Made by a program: the position numbers and the translations under genes. A stretch of DNA of 64,000 bases from Amborella trichopoda (Eukaryota > Streptophyta > Magnoliopsida > Amborellales > Amborellaceae), in the NCBI RefSeq assembly GCF_000471905.2, contig NW_006499751.1:2830084-2894083 (forward strand), in the 5' to 3' direction. The notes under the pieces are model-generated. The model was not told the origin of the DNA. It saw only the letters and a list, made by a program, of their open reading frames with translations, and made no database searches. Of the stretch, positions 23,740-34,064 are shown piece after piece (position 1 is the first letter of the stretch; every line of letters starts with the position of its first letter).

Positions 23740-24530
23740 CAGTAACGTAACTTTCTCTTTCCTCCCTTTTTCTCTCCTCCCCCTTTGTCTCTCCTCCCCT
23801 CTTTCTCTCTCCTCTTCTTTCGCTCTCCTCCTCTCCTTCTCTCTTCTTCTCATCCCTATCTCTCTTCTCTTATCATCTTTATCTCTCTTTCTCTCTCTTC
23901 TCTTCTCATATCTCTCTGTCTCTCTTCTTCTCATCCCTATCTCTCTTTCTCTCTCTTTTCTTCTCATCTCTCTCTATCTCTCTTCTTCTTATCCCTATCT
24001 CTCTTTCTCTCTCTTCTCTTCTCATCTCTCGTTGTCTCTCTTCTTCTCATCCATATCTCTCTTTTTCTCTCTTCTTCTCATCTCTATCTCTCTTTTTGCT
24101 CTTCGTCAAACACAGTCGGTGAAGCCTAGTGTCGATTACAGCTTCTCTCTCTTCTCATCTAACACAGTCGACAAAGCCTAGCATCGACTGCATCGTCTCT
24201 CTCTTCTCGTCTAACACAGTCGGTAAAGCCTAACGTCAATTGCATCCTCTCTCTCTCTTCTCAGCCTAACACTGACTGCATCCTCTCTACTCTAGGTCAA
24301 ATACAGCCGGTGAAGCCTAGCGTCAACTGCATCCTCTCTCTCTTCTCATCTAACATAGTCAGCAAAGCCTGACGCCGACTAGATCTTCTCTCTCTTCTCT
24401 GTCTAGCACAGCTTGGCGATGCTCAGCACCTATTATGTTACCTCTCTCTTATTTGTCTAACTCAGCCGGCGACGCTCAGCGCCGACTGAATCCTCTTCCT
24501 CGTCTTTGCCTAATACAGCCAACAACACCT
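23740..24530 (+). repeat. family-B leader: CT tract then about 52-bp minisatellite
   Basis: A CT-rich tract (23740-24100) is followed by units of CAGTCGGTGAAGCCTAGCG then CGACTGCATC and a CT run. Unit starts fall at 24109, 24161 and 24213 (52 bp) and become irregular afterwards. The same array is in the 3' LTR (36545-37040). Most units can fold, for example AGTCGGT (36604-36610) with ACCGACT (36621-36627). The long open frames across the CT tract are compositional. Confidence 0.85.
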
Positions 24531-25344
24531 AGTGTCGTCTGTGTTTTTCTCTCTTCCATCATATTCTTCTTTTTCTTTCTTTCTCTTCCCACTCCTTTTT
24601 TTTCTCTTCTTCTCTTATCTTACTCCTCTTATGTTTTTTCTTTAAGATATCTGTTATTTCTGTTATTATTTTGATTGATTAAAGAGGGGTTGAGATTAGC
24701 CTATCATGGTAGTCTTGTCGTCTATCCGTAATGTTGTTGTGTCAGAATTAATGTGCCCACTTTATTGCCACGACAGACTAACCATCGTGTCTAGCTAGTC
24801 AATATCGGTATTGACGTCTAGTAGTAATCATGTTGAGTCGGTCTGAGTTATCGAGCCCATTTTGCTATCACGTTAGGCCAATTACTCATCAGCTTAGTCG
24901 TTGTGTTGATCTCCCCGCCTGGTCAAATTCTTCTCTCCCCCATATTTCTTATCTCATTCTTCTCTTCTTCTTTTTTGAATGTGCATGCTTGTGTACGTTC
25001 ACCAAAGAGGCAAGGTGAGGTCTTTTGACCCACCTGTCTTATAATATTTTCCATATGTATGTAATTGCAAAAAACAGGAGAATACAAGCCAAGGGAGGCA
25101 ATTCCAAACCAGTTTTATTACTAAGGGGCTTTCTTCATGATCGAAGAGGGCGCCCACGCAAGCCAGCCTGAGTAAGTCCCGAACCCTCCTTAAATTCCTC
25201 TCTCATCGGTTGGTAATACCAGCCCTCGTTCTCGAACAAGGTTCCCAATAAAGCGATCTCAAAACATCCCGGGTCTCCCTGAAACCAGAGGCGCGTGCCG
25301 CCCGATCATCCAAATCAGAAAGGCAAGATCGAGGCACCTAACCA

Positions 25345-26860
25345 GCTTGGTGACTCCATTGGGGACTTACTACCCCTTAGTCGGATTGTACTTGTTTGGC
25401 TATGTTTCTCGTTTTATTTTCTGTATTCACACATCACTTATGTCTGCTGGTTTATGTAACCCATTCATCCGGATCGAGGATTTTCTCATCCCCTCATTTG
25501 CGAGTGTCCCCAAGGAACAAGTTCCTCTAACTTCATTCCCAAACCTTCTTTTGAGCAAAGACCTCAGGTCTAGCTCCCAAGTCTTAACCTGGATTGGCAT
25601 GAGGAGGAACCTAAAAGTCCCTAACTCCCCATCTCCTCGCTTTAGTGGAACCTCCACCAAGGTGCCTTGCATCGGCAACACACCTATTGCCCCAGACAAT
25701 ATGCACCCAACCACCAACAAGTCACTTGTCTGTCATACTGTCAAGGTACGTCGAAAGGCCGCCTAGCCCCTCTCTACAGAAGGCAAGCAATTTGCCATTG
25801 CTTCTATGGGTCACCACAAGGCTGCCCCCCACATTGCTGCACCACCACAAGTCTTTATTCCTAGAGGCTCGACACACAGAGATAGAGGTCATGTGGCCTA
25901 TACCTCTCACACACATCATAAGGCTTGTGGGTCACCCACTCGAGCAACACCTCGGGGCAACTCTTATGTTACCTCGAGTAAGTGTCCAGAATCAGACCTC
26001 CCAAGGCTAGGTCCTGCACGTGCTGCTCATATGAATCCCATCACTCGGGGTAACGCCATCATTGTGCTAACCCGAGTACACAGGAGATGACCTCCTCGTC
26101 CTCCTACTCAGCACACACAAGCGCACCCTATAAGGGGCAGGCCTCCACCTGTTCCCTTACAGAGACCCGCTCGCAGTTCTCGGCCTCCTAAGGTCAGACC
26201 GCTTGCTCGAGCTAGAGTTGATCCCCAGGTCACCTGTGATCCTTCTTCAACGGGCACACATGCTTCACCATTTCAGACAACCCGTTGCCCTCGACTCAGG
26301 CATTCTCTCATGAGTCAACCCTGCTTGTGCCTGCTCCTCCTTCTTCGGGCAAGCACCTTCAGCCGTGGTACTCGAAGAACTTCCCTAAGAGCACCATCCT
26401 GAACCAGCCTCGTCACTTCGGTCACGTCTATGGAGCCCACTAGAGAGCTCGGGGCAAAGACCTTATGGAAGATCGAGTTCTTCAACCTCTCCGGCCCAAG
26501 ATGACTCCAGTCCCTGGTCCTCATCTTACGCTGCAGCTGATGGAGATAGCTCTCTCTTGTGCAAGAAGAACCGACTAGCCACAGTCCCAATCGCAGTTTT
26601 AGCTTGAGGTTCATCAAAACCTCAAGGATAAACATGATAGGGGTTTGCGAATTCTCACCAAGCAAGTCACCAAAGCGATCGGGGTAACCAGCTCTGATGA
26701 CCCTCTTCACCTGAGCCCCTTCTACCCTCTTCAGATGACGAAGCTTGAAGAAAAGCTCCATGAGCCCTACACTGTGGTTAATAACATGAGCCCTACACTG
26801 TGGTTAATATTGTAGAAAGTGATCTGGCTCCTCATCAGCCACAGTCCTAAGACCATCGAG
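25345..26860 (+). other. E3 primer-binding candidate and untranslated leader
   Basis: GCTTGGTGACTCCATTGGGG at 25345 follows the LTR and matches E2. The following 1.5 kb is C-rich leader homologous to 15722-17110. A 139-codon frame at 25347-25766 overlaps the primer site and is not conserved as protein in E2, so it is not called. Confidence 0.6.
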
Positions 26861-26871
26861 AACATGTCCTC

Positions 26872-27908
26872 ATGCGATCGGCATACAAAAGTCGAGTTCA
26901 GTCAGGGCATACTAGCCTGCTATTGACCAATCTACCACCCACGACCCGTCAAGTTCGCAAGCCCTCAGTTGTAACTAATGCTGACCTCCATAGAGAAACA
27001 ATCAATGTAATGGTCGTAAGCGAGCCTGGTGACGTTCAGGAAGAGCGCACGAACAAGTTTGAGGATATGGTGCGCACTATGATAGAAAAGATCGATCGTA
27101 TAGACTCCGCACGCCAATCAATCAACCATGAGGTCAATTCCCATCACTCTAATGGTGCACCTCCAAGGCAGTCCCTTCCCTCTGCCTCACATGACAATTC
27201 TGTCCCTCACCCCATCTCATAGGCAGACATAGATGCTATGGTGACCCATAGCTTAAAGAACAGACAAATTCTAGGGATATAGGGCGCAACACCTTATCAA
27301 AGGCCGTATCCTTCATATATTGATCAGGTGTTGTTTCCCTCATATTACAAGAAAGGGAAGTTTCCCCTATTCAACAGGACCACCTCTCCGAATCAGCATA
27401 TCGCCCACTTCAAGTGGCATGTCGAGAAACAATGGCTAATGGGAGACTCCTTCTCCGTTAGTTTGTTGAAACCCTTGATGGCGCAGCTTTTCAATGGTAT
27501 GCTCGACTTCCCCCGAACTTAGTACATACATGGGAGGAAATGGAAAAATTGTTCTATCAACGCTTCTATGAGGTCGAGAGAGAGGTTCAAACCATCGAAC
27601 TTCTCACCCTAACTCAAGACGCCGTTGAGCACGTGGAACAGTTCATATCAAGATGGATAAATTTGGCTGCTCGCCATCCTAATCTTATGCCAGAGAAGGA
27701 GGCCGTCCAAACTTGCATGTGAAACATGCGACCCGAGATCGCTCTACATGTCGAGGCCTCTAATTCGACCTCCATGTCAAAATTGTTCTTTAAATCAGTT
27801 GGCATAGAAAGTCTACCACGCCACCACAGCGGGTCACGACAACCGTCTGTAAGCTTAGCAAACAACCAGTGCAATGGCAGCTCTCAGAACAACACATGGC
27901 GCAGCTAA
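26872..27908 (+). pseudogene. E3: gag
   Basis: Starts at ATG 26872 (MRSAYKSRVQSG). It has a basic arm, an acidic helix (GDVQEERTNKFEDMVRTMIE), FQWYARLPPN-like residues in a shifted frame, then WEEMEKLFYQRFYEVEREVQ, TIELLTLTQDAVEHVEQFIS and MRPEIALHVEASNSTSMSKL. Stops occur at about 27220, 27280 and 27721, and there are frame changes between 27280 and 27540. This is the better preserved of the two family gags in the window. Confidence 0.85.
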
Positions 27909-28189
27909 CAAAAAGGAGTAATCAGTGCGGCCATCACGATCACTGATCCAAAGAAGACTCCCTCCCAAACTTTGGACCTCTCCAAAGGGGTGGGCACTAC
28001 GAAGACAACACCCCAGACAGGCAAGCAACAACAGTCATACAACCGACTACCCCCGCCGGCTAACCTTGATCGGGGTGATTATTTCATCAGGCATAAGAAC
28101 AAGGTCTACCCCTTCGAGAATGAATGGGTCCTTGTACTGTTTCGGTTATTATTGGAATATAATATGATTCAGCTTCCAGAAGCCAAGTT

Positions 28190-28553
28190 CCCTGAGCAAG
28201 CTGGCCTTGACACTCAAGCAAATTATTTCGCTTATCACAGGTGACTGCTACATGCTAAAAGATATTATTGAGGCCCTGATCCAAAAGGGTCAAATAAAGC
28301 TTGAAGACTTAAAGAAGGCCTTCAGGGCATCAGAAGCCTCCCATGTAGTAACCATCTAAAAAGAAGATGAAGCCCCTGGTATCCTTCATGTCTTCTTCAT
28401 TATAATGCTTCACGAAGGCATAATCACACCAAAGCCTGTAAGGCAACCTTGATACCTTGTTCTAGGGACTGAGGACAATTGATGCCCGTATCACCAGATA
28501 AGAGGCCATTTCCTGTGAGAATACACCAGTTTCCATGACATATTCGCAAGAAA
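28190..28553 (+). pseudogene. E3: zinc-knuckle-like modules (two, damaged)
   Basis: Remains of module 1 (NYFAYHR, then IIEALIQKGQIKLEDLKKAF, ending EGIITPKPVRQP near 28440) and module 2 (CPYHQIRGH near 28480, followed by a stop) correspond to modules 1 and 2 of E2. The Cys of module 1 is replaced (NYFAYH for KYCTYH). Confidence 0.6.
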
Positions 28554-29486
28554 ATGCGGGATTGTCAGGAGTTTTATGACATTCTAGTAAGTGATCCACA
28601 AGCCACTGCGCCATCAGTGCAAGAGGAGGACCTCCCAACACAAGACCTTCCCAACAATGATTCAGACTCTGCTGAACCCTTGACTTCCTATCCATGGATA
28701 GTCCACCAAGGGCGAAGTAGACTCAAGTCCTTGAGGCAAGATGCAGTTCATCAAGCTAAGGTTGTTCACAAACCTAGCAAGACGAATCGAACACCACCTC
28801 AAAAAACCCAGAGGAGACAGGCACCAAGGGCTGCTCACTGGAGAAACAAGATGGTTCAACTGCCAGTTGAGCAGGAATTTCTCAGGGCTCTTCCCCCACT
28901 GCCAACTTTACTGGATTTCATCCCTGACACGATCCTCCTTCCTTCTCATCAAGAGGACCTCCCAAAGTCATCTTCAACTCAGAGCATGTCCAATGAGGGT
29001 GACGACATTAAAAGCACTCCCCAACGGTTTAAGCAAGGGAAGGACCTAAAAGATGCCCTGCACACATCCAATCCTGGTGATGACATAAAAAGCCGCCTAT
29101 ATCGGTCCGATGAGGGGAATGACCTTAAAAGTCCCCCACGTTTTGGCCCTTCTCCTTCTTCTTCTTCTACTTCTCATCTTTCTTCTCCAATGTCTCATGT
29201 AGGTACAACCTTGAAATGCCCAGACTTCGAGGCTCTCGACAAAGAATTCGAAGGAATCAACATAAGCAGGATGCAACAAAAACAATTGAGAAAGACCTTG
29301 ACACAGGCAGCAGGATTCCTAACAGTTGTTGATGCCCTGGCAGCGAAAGCCAAGGCTGAGCCACCTTCTTCAAAGAAGCACAAAAAGTTGAAGCCAAAGA
29401 AACCTCAGTGGCCCCCTGAGCCCAACTTTGAGCAGAGACTGAGAGAGTCAAGATTCAGTATCAAGAATTGGATGCGCTTGATGTAA
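28554..29486 (+). CDS. E3: uninterrupted spacer-domain ORF, 310 codons
   Basis: This is the longest open frame in the window, homologous to 19153-19782 of E2. It has an acidic N-terminal part, basic QRRQAPRAAHWRNK, PVEQEFLRALPPLPTLLDFI and a repeat region with three copies of GDDIKS/GNDLKS-type units (GDDIKSTPQRFKQGKDLKD, GDDIKSRLYRSDEGNDLKSP). A Ser tract, CPDFEALDKEFEGINISRMQ, QKQLRKTLTQAAGFLTVVDA and Lys-rich SSKKHKKLKPKKPQWPPEPN follow. The last dozen codons are read across a deletion junction (about 29443-29455) and are not part of the ancestral protein. No catalytic motif is visible, and the function is unknown. An ATG at 28554 is used only because it opens the frame; the ancestral protein was probably part of gag. 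Confidence 0.6.
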   Translation: MRDCQEFYDILVSDPQATAPSVQEEDLPTQDLPNNDSDSAEPLTSYPWIVHQGRSRLKSLRQDAVHQAKVVHKPSKTNRTPPQKTQRRQAPRAAHWRNKMVQLPVEQEFLRALPPLPTLLDFIPDTILLPSHQEDLPKSSSTQSMSNEGDDIKSTPQRFKQGKDLKDALHTSNPGDDIKSRLYRSDEGNDLKSPPRFGPSPSSSSTSHLSSPMSHVGTTLKCPDFEALDKEFEGINISRMQQKQLRKTLTQAAGFLTVVDALAAKAKAEPPSSKKHKKLKPKKPQWPPEPNFEQRLRESRFSIKNWMRLM

Positions 29487-29773
29487 AGAGGCTAGTGGCT
29501 CAACAGAACCTTGAACTCAACCAAGGAAGAATGAAGAGGGCTTTTGGCAAGTTCGTCAAGGTCTGCTCATTCACCCTTGGTGATCTAGTTCTAGCTATGA
29601 AGAAGCCTATTGTTATGCATGGCCAATGTAAAGGGAAGTTTGAGCCTAAGTGGGAAGGTCCCTTTATCATCAAAAAGGTCTCATCAAATGGAACCTACAT
29701 ACTAGAAGATCCTGAGGGAGAGGAGGCAAGGCCCCCTATCAATGGGCGATACGTAAAGAAGTATTATCCGTGA
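29443..29773 (+). pseudogene. E3: integrase C-terminal remnant
   Basis: From the junction the frame reads YQELDALDVKRLVAQQNLEL, NQGRMKRAFGKFVKV, then a chromodomain-free integrase tail (MKKPIVMHGQCKGKFEPKWE, GPFIIKKVSSNGTYILEDPE) and the terminal INGRYVKKYYP stop. It is in a different frame from the preceding ORF. The RT, both RNase H domains and the integrase core that lie between these points in E2 are absent. Confidence 0.85.
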
Positions 29774-30300
29774 TGCATATTCAAAGGAAAGAGACTCAAC
29801 ACAAAAATAATTGAGATAGTCCAAACAAAATCTAACTCTTTTTATTGCAGCAAAAATGAACTATAAGTTAAAAAGACCATTATTAGAGGACGACTACAAT
29901 TCTCTTGCATCTGAGGATAAGAGGACGATTACAAACCAAAACCTGCAATGTTGCTCTGGCATCTAAGGATAAGAGGATGGTTACAAATCCAAAAATCTGT
30001 GATGTTGCTCTGGCATCTAAGGATAAGAGGATGGGTACAGACTAAAAGAAGCACCCTCATCATGAAGAAGAAGCAAAACCACTTGGAGAGTGAGATTTAA
30101 TTTATCTAACGAGTGCCGCCATAAGAGGATGGTTACAAGCCAAAAGACAAAGCAAAACTGCTCAGAGAAGTTAGCTTCGGTTCATCCGATGTGTATATCA
30201 AACATACAAGCCAGAGATCTCATCTGACGTGTATATCAAACATACAAGGCAGAATTCATTCAACGTGTGTATCAAACATACAAAGTAGGCTGCACTAGTA
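29774..30300 (+). repeat. E3 3' region: short tandem repeats after the pol stop
   Basis: A unit with CATCTAAGGATAAGAGGATG repeats at about 52-54 bp (29899, 29951, 30005). Three copies of GTGTATATCAAACATACAAG-like sequence follow at 36-38-bp spacing (30188, 30226, 30262). Counterparts in reverse are present in E5 (62140-62520) and a shorter set in E2 (39060-39250). Confidence 0.75.
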
Positions 30301-30310
30301 AGGAACTGGC

Positions 30311-30772
30311 CTATGATGGAGAGCATACCCTGTTCACAGTGGATGCCCTTCCAAGAACAACATGGATTTCACTGTTGTGCTGGAGGACTTGGCTTCCAAT
30401 AGGTATTACAATCCATGCCTTACCATCATTCACCACCCATTGCCGACCCATTAACATCGTCGTACGTAGCTCATTGCCGAGCGTCGCAATTTTGGCAAGT
30501 AACTTACTGCCACATGCGAGCAGCACTATGCGAGTCACGACGTGCCACATGTGTTGATGAGCACAGTCCGAAGTCAGCACCGGCTGTGTCCTCCAAAGGC
30601 CTGCGCCGACTGTGCTCCCAACTCCTAGCGTTAGCTGCCTTTCTTGAGGATTAGCTTCGACTGTGTCAGCACTGGTTATACCTCTAACTATCAGCGCCGC
30701 CTGTGTCAACGTCAGTTGTTCCTTTGTCAGTGATGGCTCTTCCGTGACTGTTCGCCTCCCGAGACTCCTCAT
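30311..30772 (-). CDS. E3: antisense ORF 2 (153 codons, unknown)
   Basis: Runs against the element from ATG 30772 (MRSLGRRTVTEEPSL) to a TAG at 30311. Its C-terminal half (GSKLLAKIATLGNELRTTML, then PIGSQVLQHNSEIHVVLGRA and TVNRVC) corresponds in frame to E5 61870-62121 (GSKLRAEFAVLSNELHTVMF, PIGSQILQDYSEVHVVCGRA, TVNRVC). Both end at the same TAG. The ATGAGGAGTCTCG start is shared with E5 (61735), and a similar ATG occurs in E2 (39781). A TATA box lies upstream on the same strand (31441-31432). No domain is recognised. Antisense ORFs are known from some Tat elements; whether this one is translated is inference. Confidence 0.45.
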   Translation of the reverse strand: MRSLGRRTVTEEPSLTKEQLTLTQAALIVRGITSADTVEANPQERQLTLGVGSTVGAGLWRTQPVLTSDCAHQHMWHVVTRIVLLACGSKLLAKIATLGNELRTTMLMGRQWVVNDGKAWIVIPIGSQVLQHNSEIHVVLGRASTVNRVCSPS

Positions 30773-31430
30773 TTTCAGGGCTTAAGTTCCTTCGCCTTCC
30801 AAACAGTTGCACGATTTCCAAGTGCAACCGTCCACCTCCTGTGACAGTTCACCTCCTGTGACACTTCGTCCTCCCTTGACCTTTCTGATTCCCATCGGAA
30901 CTCCTTTTTCGCTGACAGAAACCCCTGCGACGGTCCACCTCCCATGACCGTTCGTTCCCTGACCCTTCGATTTCTCTCCAGAACTTCTCCTACACAGCCG
31001 GAAACCCATTGTGAGACTTTTCCTGCCTGCGCCTTGGCCAAAAAGTCACCCAAAACAATGCCGGGAAACCTCTGCAATGCTACCAAATCATTGGTAACAC
31101 TCACTTAAAACTAATGAAAAATTTCCCAAAACTTGCGAAAATTCCCACTATTGCACTTCCCGCCTCGTCTACCCTTGAAGACCATGGCCTGAGTTCTCCT
31201 GCTTCCTGGAAAACCCCTTAAGCTAAACCAAAACTCTTACAACTCCACCAATCCCCAGCAAAAACTTCTCTGTGGCTTGCCAGAACACTTGATCTCCTAT
31301 CATAAACTTGAACCCTTGCCGGAATCCTATTGCTTGCCGGAGCTTCTACCGGGCACCCTTTACTCACCGTTAAAATGTTTTAAGTTTTTTTTACCTTGGG
31401 TGAAAAAGTGAAGGAAAATGAGGTCTTACC
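30773..31430 (-). other. E3: presumed antisense leader between TATA and antisense ORF 2
   Basis: About 660 bp homologous to 61060-61734 of E5 and 39782-40385 of E2. Read antisense it starts with a conserved CACTTTTTCACC...AAGGTAAAAAAAACTTAA region. It holds a 109-codon frame (31104-30775) not seen to be conserved. Confidence 0.35.
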
Positions 31431-31431
31431 C

Positions 31432-31441
31432 CCTTATATAG
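31432..31441 (-). promoter_or_regulatory. antisense TATA box in the E3 3' region
   Basis: CTATATAAGG on the minus strand. The matching place has TATATAATAAGG in E5 (plus strand, 61051 onward) and GGTATAAAAAGGGGG in E2 (minus strand, 40397-40384). In each case an ATG of the antisense ORF 2 type follows 610-690 bp downstream. Function as a promoter is inferred. Confidence 0.5.
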
Positions 31442-31617
31442 CCAACACAACCCTCAAACGCCCCTCACAAACTAAGAATCCCAGTCGTGTCCAAGGAAAG
31501 CCAAACGACGATGAGCCTGGTCGAGCTTTGACCCGAGGCCTGAGCAAACTCTCAACACTGTCTCAAAAATTCCAACAAACAGGCTTGACCCGAGGCAACT
31601 CTCATCACCACTTGTAA

Positions 31618-32351
31618 AATTTTAACAAAAGGGATGGACCGGGTCGGACTCGGATAATGGCTTGAATATTAATCCATACCCAGTGCATGCTACGCAGTCG
31701 AAGGTACGTAGTGGCAGCTGTGTTTCAACAACTACAGCGCCGACCTGTATGCTCGGCAACTCAGTGCCGGCTGTGTTCAAGCACGTGCCACCCTCAGCGT
31801 CGGTTATGTTTTTAACAATCTAGTGTCAGCTGTGTTTTTAACCTTCCAGCACTGGCTGACTGGTTAAGAAGCAATGTTGGTCGTCTTCAATGTTAGTTGT
31901 GTTTTCAAAGACTTAGCGTTGGCTGAGTGTTCAAGAAATAATGGTTGTTGCACCTTTTAAACAGCCTCTTGTTGCCTACTCCAGGCCAAAGCAGTGTGCG
32001 TCATATTATTATTATCCTCAGTGAAGTTGCACCTTGACTCTGACCTATTATCCCCGGCAAAGTGGAACCCAGATCGACCAAACTCAGGTCATGACTTCTC
32101 ATTCCCAGTAAGAGAACCATATGCATATTATTATCCCCAGTGGAGTTAGGGTCGTTTTTACTAATGCAATCCCCAGTGGTCTACCTCATGCTTATAAAAG
32201 AACCACATGTGTCCCTCTTCCCCAATAAGGTTAGCTTTCTTATCTGGATATGTCATCAATCCTACCTATCTTATCCCTAAGGAGTTAGACTGCTGCCCAC
32301 AGACCTAGTCCCCGTGGAGCTTCACCTACATGACGACCCACACAATGGTTT
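31618..32351. other. E3 3' region without genes
   Basis: Contains scattered CAGCGCCGGCTGTGTT-like words (31690-31930), a diffuse version of the 43-bp array seen in E5, then Pro/Thr-coding C-rich DNA with repeated ATCCCCAGTGGAGTTA-type phrases (about 32000-32330). No ORF is supported. Confidence 0.5.
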
Positions 32352-33005
32352 AGGTGCACGACCCTAAACTGCACAGTCCAAACTATATGACCTTAAATTG
32401 TAGCGAAGGTCTAGTTGCACGACCTTAAATTGCACGGTCCTAGTCTCATGACTCTAAACTGCATAAACATGATCCAAACTATATTACCTTAAACTGTAGC
32501 TGAGGTCTAGTTGCACGACCTTAAACTACACGGTCCTAGTTGCATGACTCTAAACTGCATAACCATGGTCCAAATTATATGACCTTAAACTATAGCGGAG
32601 GTCTACTTGCACGACCTTAAACTGCACAATCCTAGTTGCATGACTCTAAACTAGATAACCATGGTCCAAACTATATGACCTTAAACTGTAGCGGAGGTCT
32701 ATTTATACGACCTTAAACTGCATGATCCTAGTTGCACGACTCTAAACTGCATAACCACGGTCCAAACTATATGACCTTAAACTGTAGCAAAGGTCTAGTT
32801 GCACGACCTTAAACTGTACGGTCCTAGTTGCATGACTCTAAACTGCATAACCATGGTCCAAACTATATGAACTTAAACTGTAGCAGCTTAGTTGCACGAC
32901 ATTAAACTGCATGGTCCTAGTTGCATGACGCTAAACTGTATAACCACAGTCCAGCTGTATTACCTTAAACCATAGTGCATATCCTGGTCACATGACACTA
33001 AACTA
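32352..33005 (+). repeat. 96-bp higher-order tandem array
   Basis: AGGTCT landmarks fall at 32407, 32503, 32599, 32695, 32791 and about 32886, a 96-bp period. Each unit holds three subunits of 29, 37 and 30 bp, each centred on an ATGAC(C/T)(T/C)TAAACTG core (for example GCATGACTCTAAACTGCATA). Shorter or decayed versions lie in E2 (41145-41300, 41700-41790) and E5 (59030-59110, 59410-59880, reversed). Confidence 0.95.
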
Positions 33006-34064
33006 CTCTGGACAGGTCTCGGATGCATGACCATAAAACTTGCCCCCACATACACACACACACCTTTTACATGCTTCCTCACGCATATCTTTCCCAACCA
33101 ACCTGATCGTGTGTGCACACCCCCTTCACTACTTCCCAAGTGAGTCCATTCACTTCATTATCCTCCATCATTCCCCAGTGAGTCTCACCCGCGCTCACAA
33201 AAACGGTGAACCAACCCGGCACCTATACTCGTCGCAAGCTAGTGGGTCACAATTTTTCACCCACCTTTCATAGCTCATGCATCTTTCGTAGGTAGCCTTG
33301 TGCCATCTCCTCAAAAATGAGCTAAAACCATTATCATACTCACTCCATGGCCTCTATCAACTTTCATCCATCTCCATTATGGTTCAGCTGTATGACCTTA
33401 AACTGTAGTGCACGTCTTGGCCGCATGACTTTAAAAGGCTTTACACAGGTCCCGAACGCATGACCTTAAACACGCCTTCACACAAAAAACACAATATATA
33501 TATATATAGGGCATGGTGTATACCTCAACAAGGGAATGCTATGAGTAAAAGTGACGGACGGGCATGGTCATGAAAACATGAGTAAAAGAGTTTCGTAAAT
33601 AAAAACCCGGGCACGGTGAAAACCCAAAAGGGCATCATAAGTAAAAATAAAAGAATAAGGATGGACATGGCTGAGAGGTCATGGGTAAAAGATCCCAAAT
33701 AAAAAGAAGTTGGTGAAAACCGTCTCTACGGCACCGCTTCCCAAGTTCAAGTGAAATCTGCAAAGGACGCTTGGACCAATAAACAGGTTGATGCAGCTCT
33801 CACCTCAAAAAGCAGCTTCAGCCCTCACTCAAAAAAAAAGAAAAAAAACCCTGGTGTTACAATACCAAGATCCAAAAATACGAGCTCTAAGGAAAAGATT
33901 CTGTCAGCCTGAGTCCAATTGTAAAAAGGACTCGAAGGACAAGATTTGCCAAGACGGCAAGACAAGTCTCATGAAAAAGAGTATCATTCCCAAGAGGTTA
34001 CAAATACACTCCAAGATTTCGGAGATGCCTCGAGAAGGCTAAGTCAACTATGACTTTGGAGCAG
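33006..34064 (+). other. E3 3' region: decayed repeat and GGTGAAAACC block
   Basis: 33360-33490 carries decayed array units. About 33510-33720 carries phrases like GGGCATGGT(C/G), GGTGAAAACC and GGGCATCAT with GAGTAAAA. The same block is found in E2 (41820-42010), E5 (58790-58990, reversed) and, as GGTGAAAACCTGAAAAGGCA, twice after the E4 pol stop (51568-51640). An 84-codon Lys-rich frame at 33788-34042 is not conserved in E5. Confidence 0.55.

Larger units (their letters stand above)
22314..25344 (+). mobile_element. E3: 5' LTR, family B
   Basis: Begins TGTTTGAACG and ends CACCTAACCA; about 3.03 kb. Its partner is 34869-37801. Its first several hundred bp are related to family A (GACAG/ACAGTCTCATAAT, CTGCCAAGTTTCATC, GGCCACC blocks), the middle is different, and the last 250 bp are again shared. 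By eye, roughly one base in eight differs between the two E3 LTRs over the first 135 bp, so the insertion is not recent. Confidence 0.92.

Noticed and set aside
23696-24181. Long Ser/Leu-rich frames over the CT tract of the family-B LTR (also 36232-36567 and, reversed, 44176-44571)
   Set aside because: They follow from the CT repeat; no stop can arise in such a tract, and the frames do not extend into unique sequence.
30775-31104. 109-codon minus-strand frame upstream of antisense ORF 2
   Set aside because: I could not match it in E5 or E2; it may be antisense leader, so it is not called as a gene.
32352-33005. CRISPR-like look of regularly spaced repeats
   Set aside because: Repeats are contiguous tandem units without unique spacers, no cas genes are present, and the context is a plant retroelement.
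33788-34042. 84-codon Lys-rich frame in E3
   Set aside because: The homologous E5 DNA is interrupted by many stops in the same frame.
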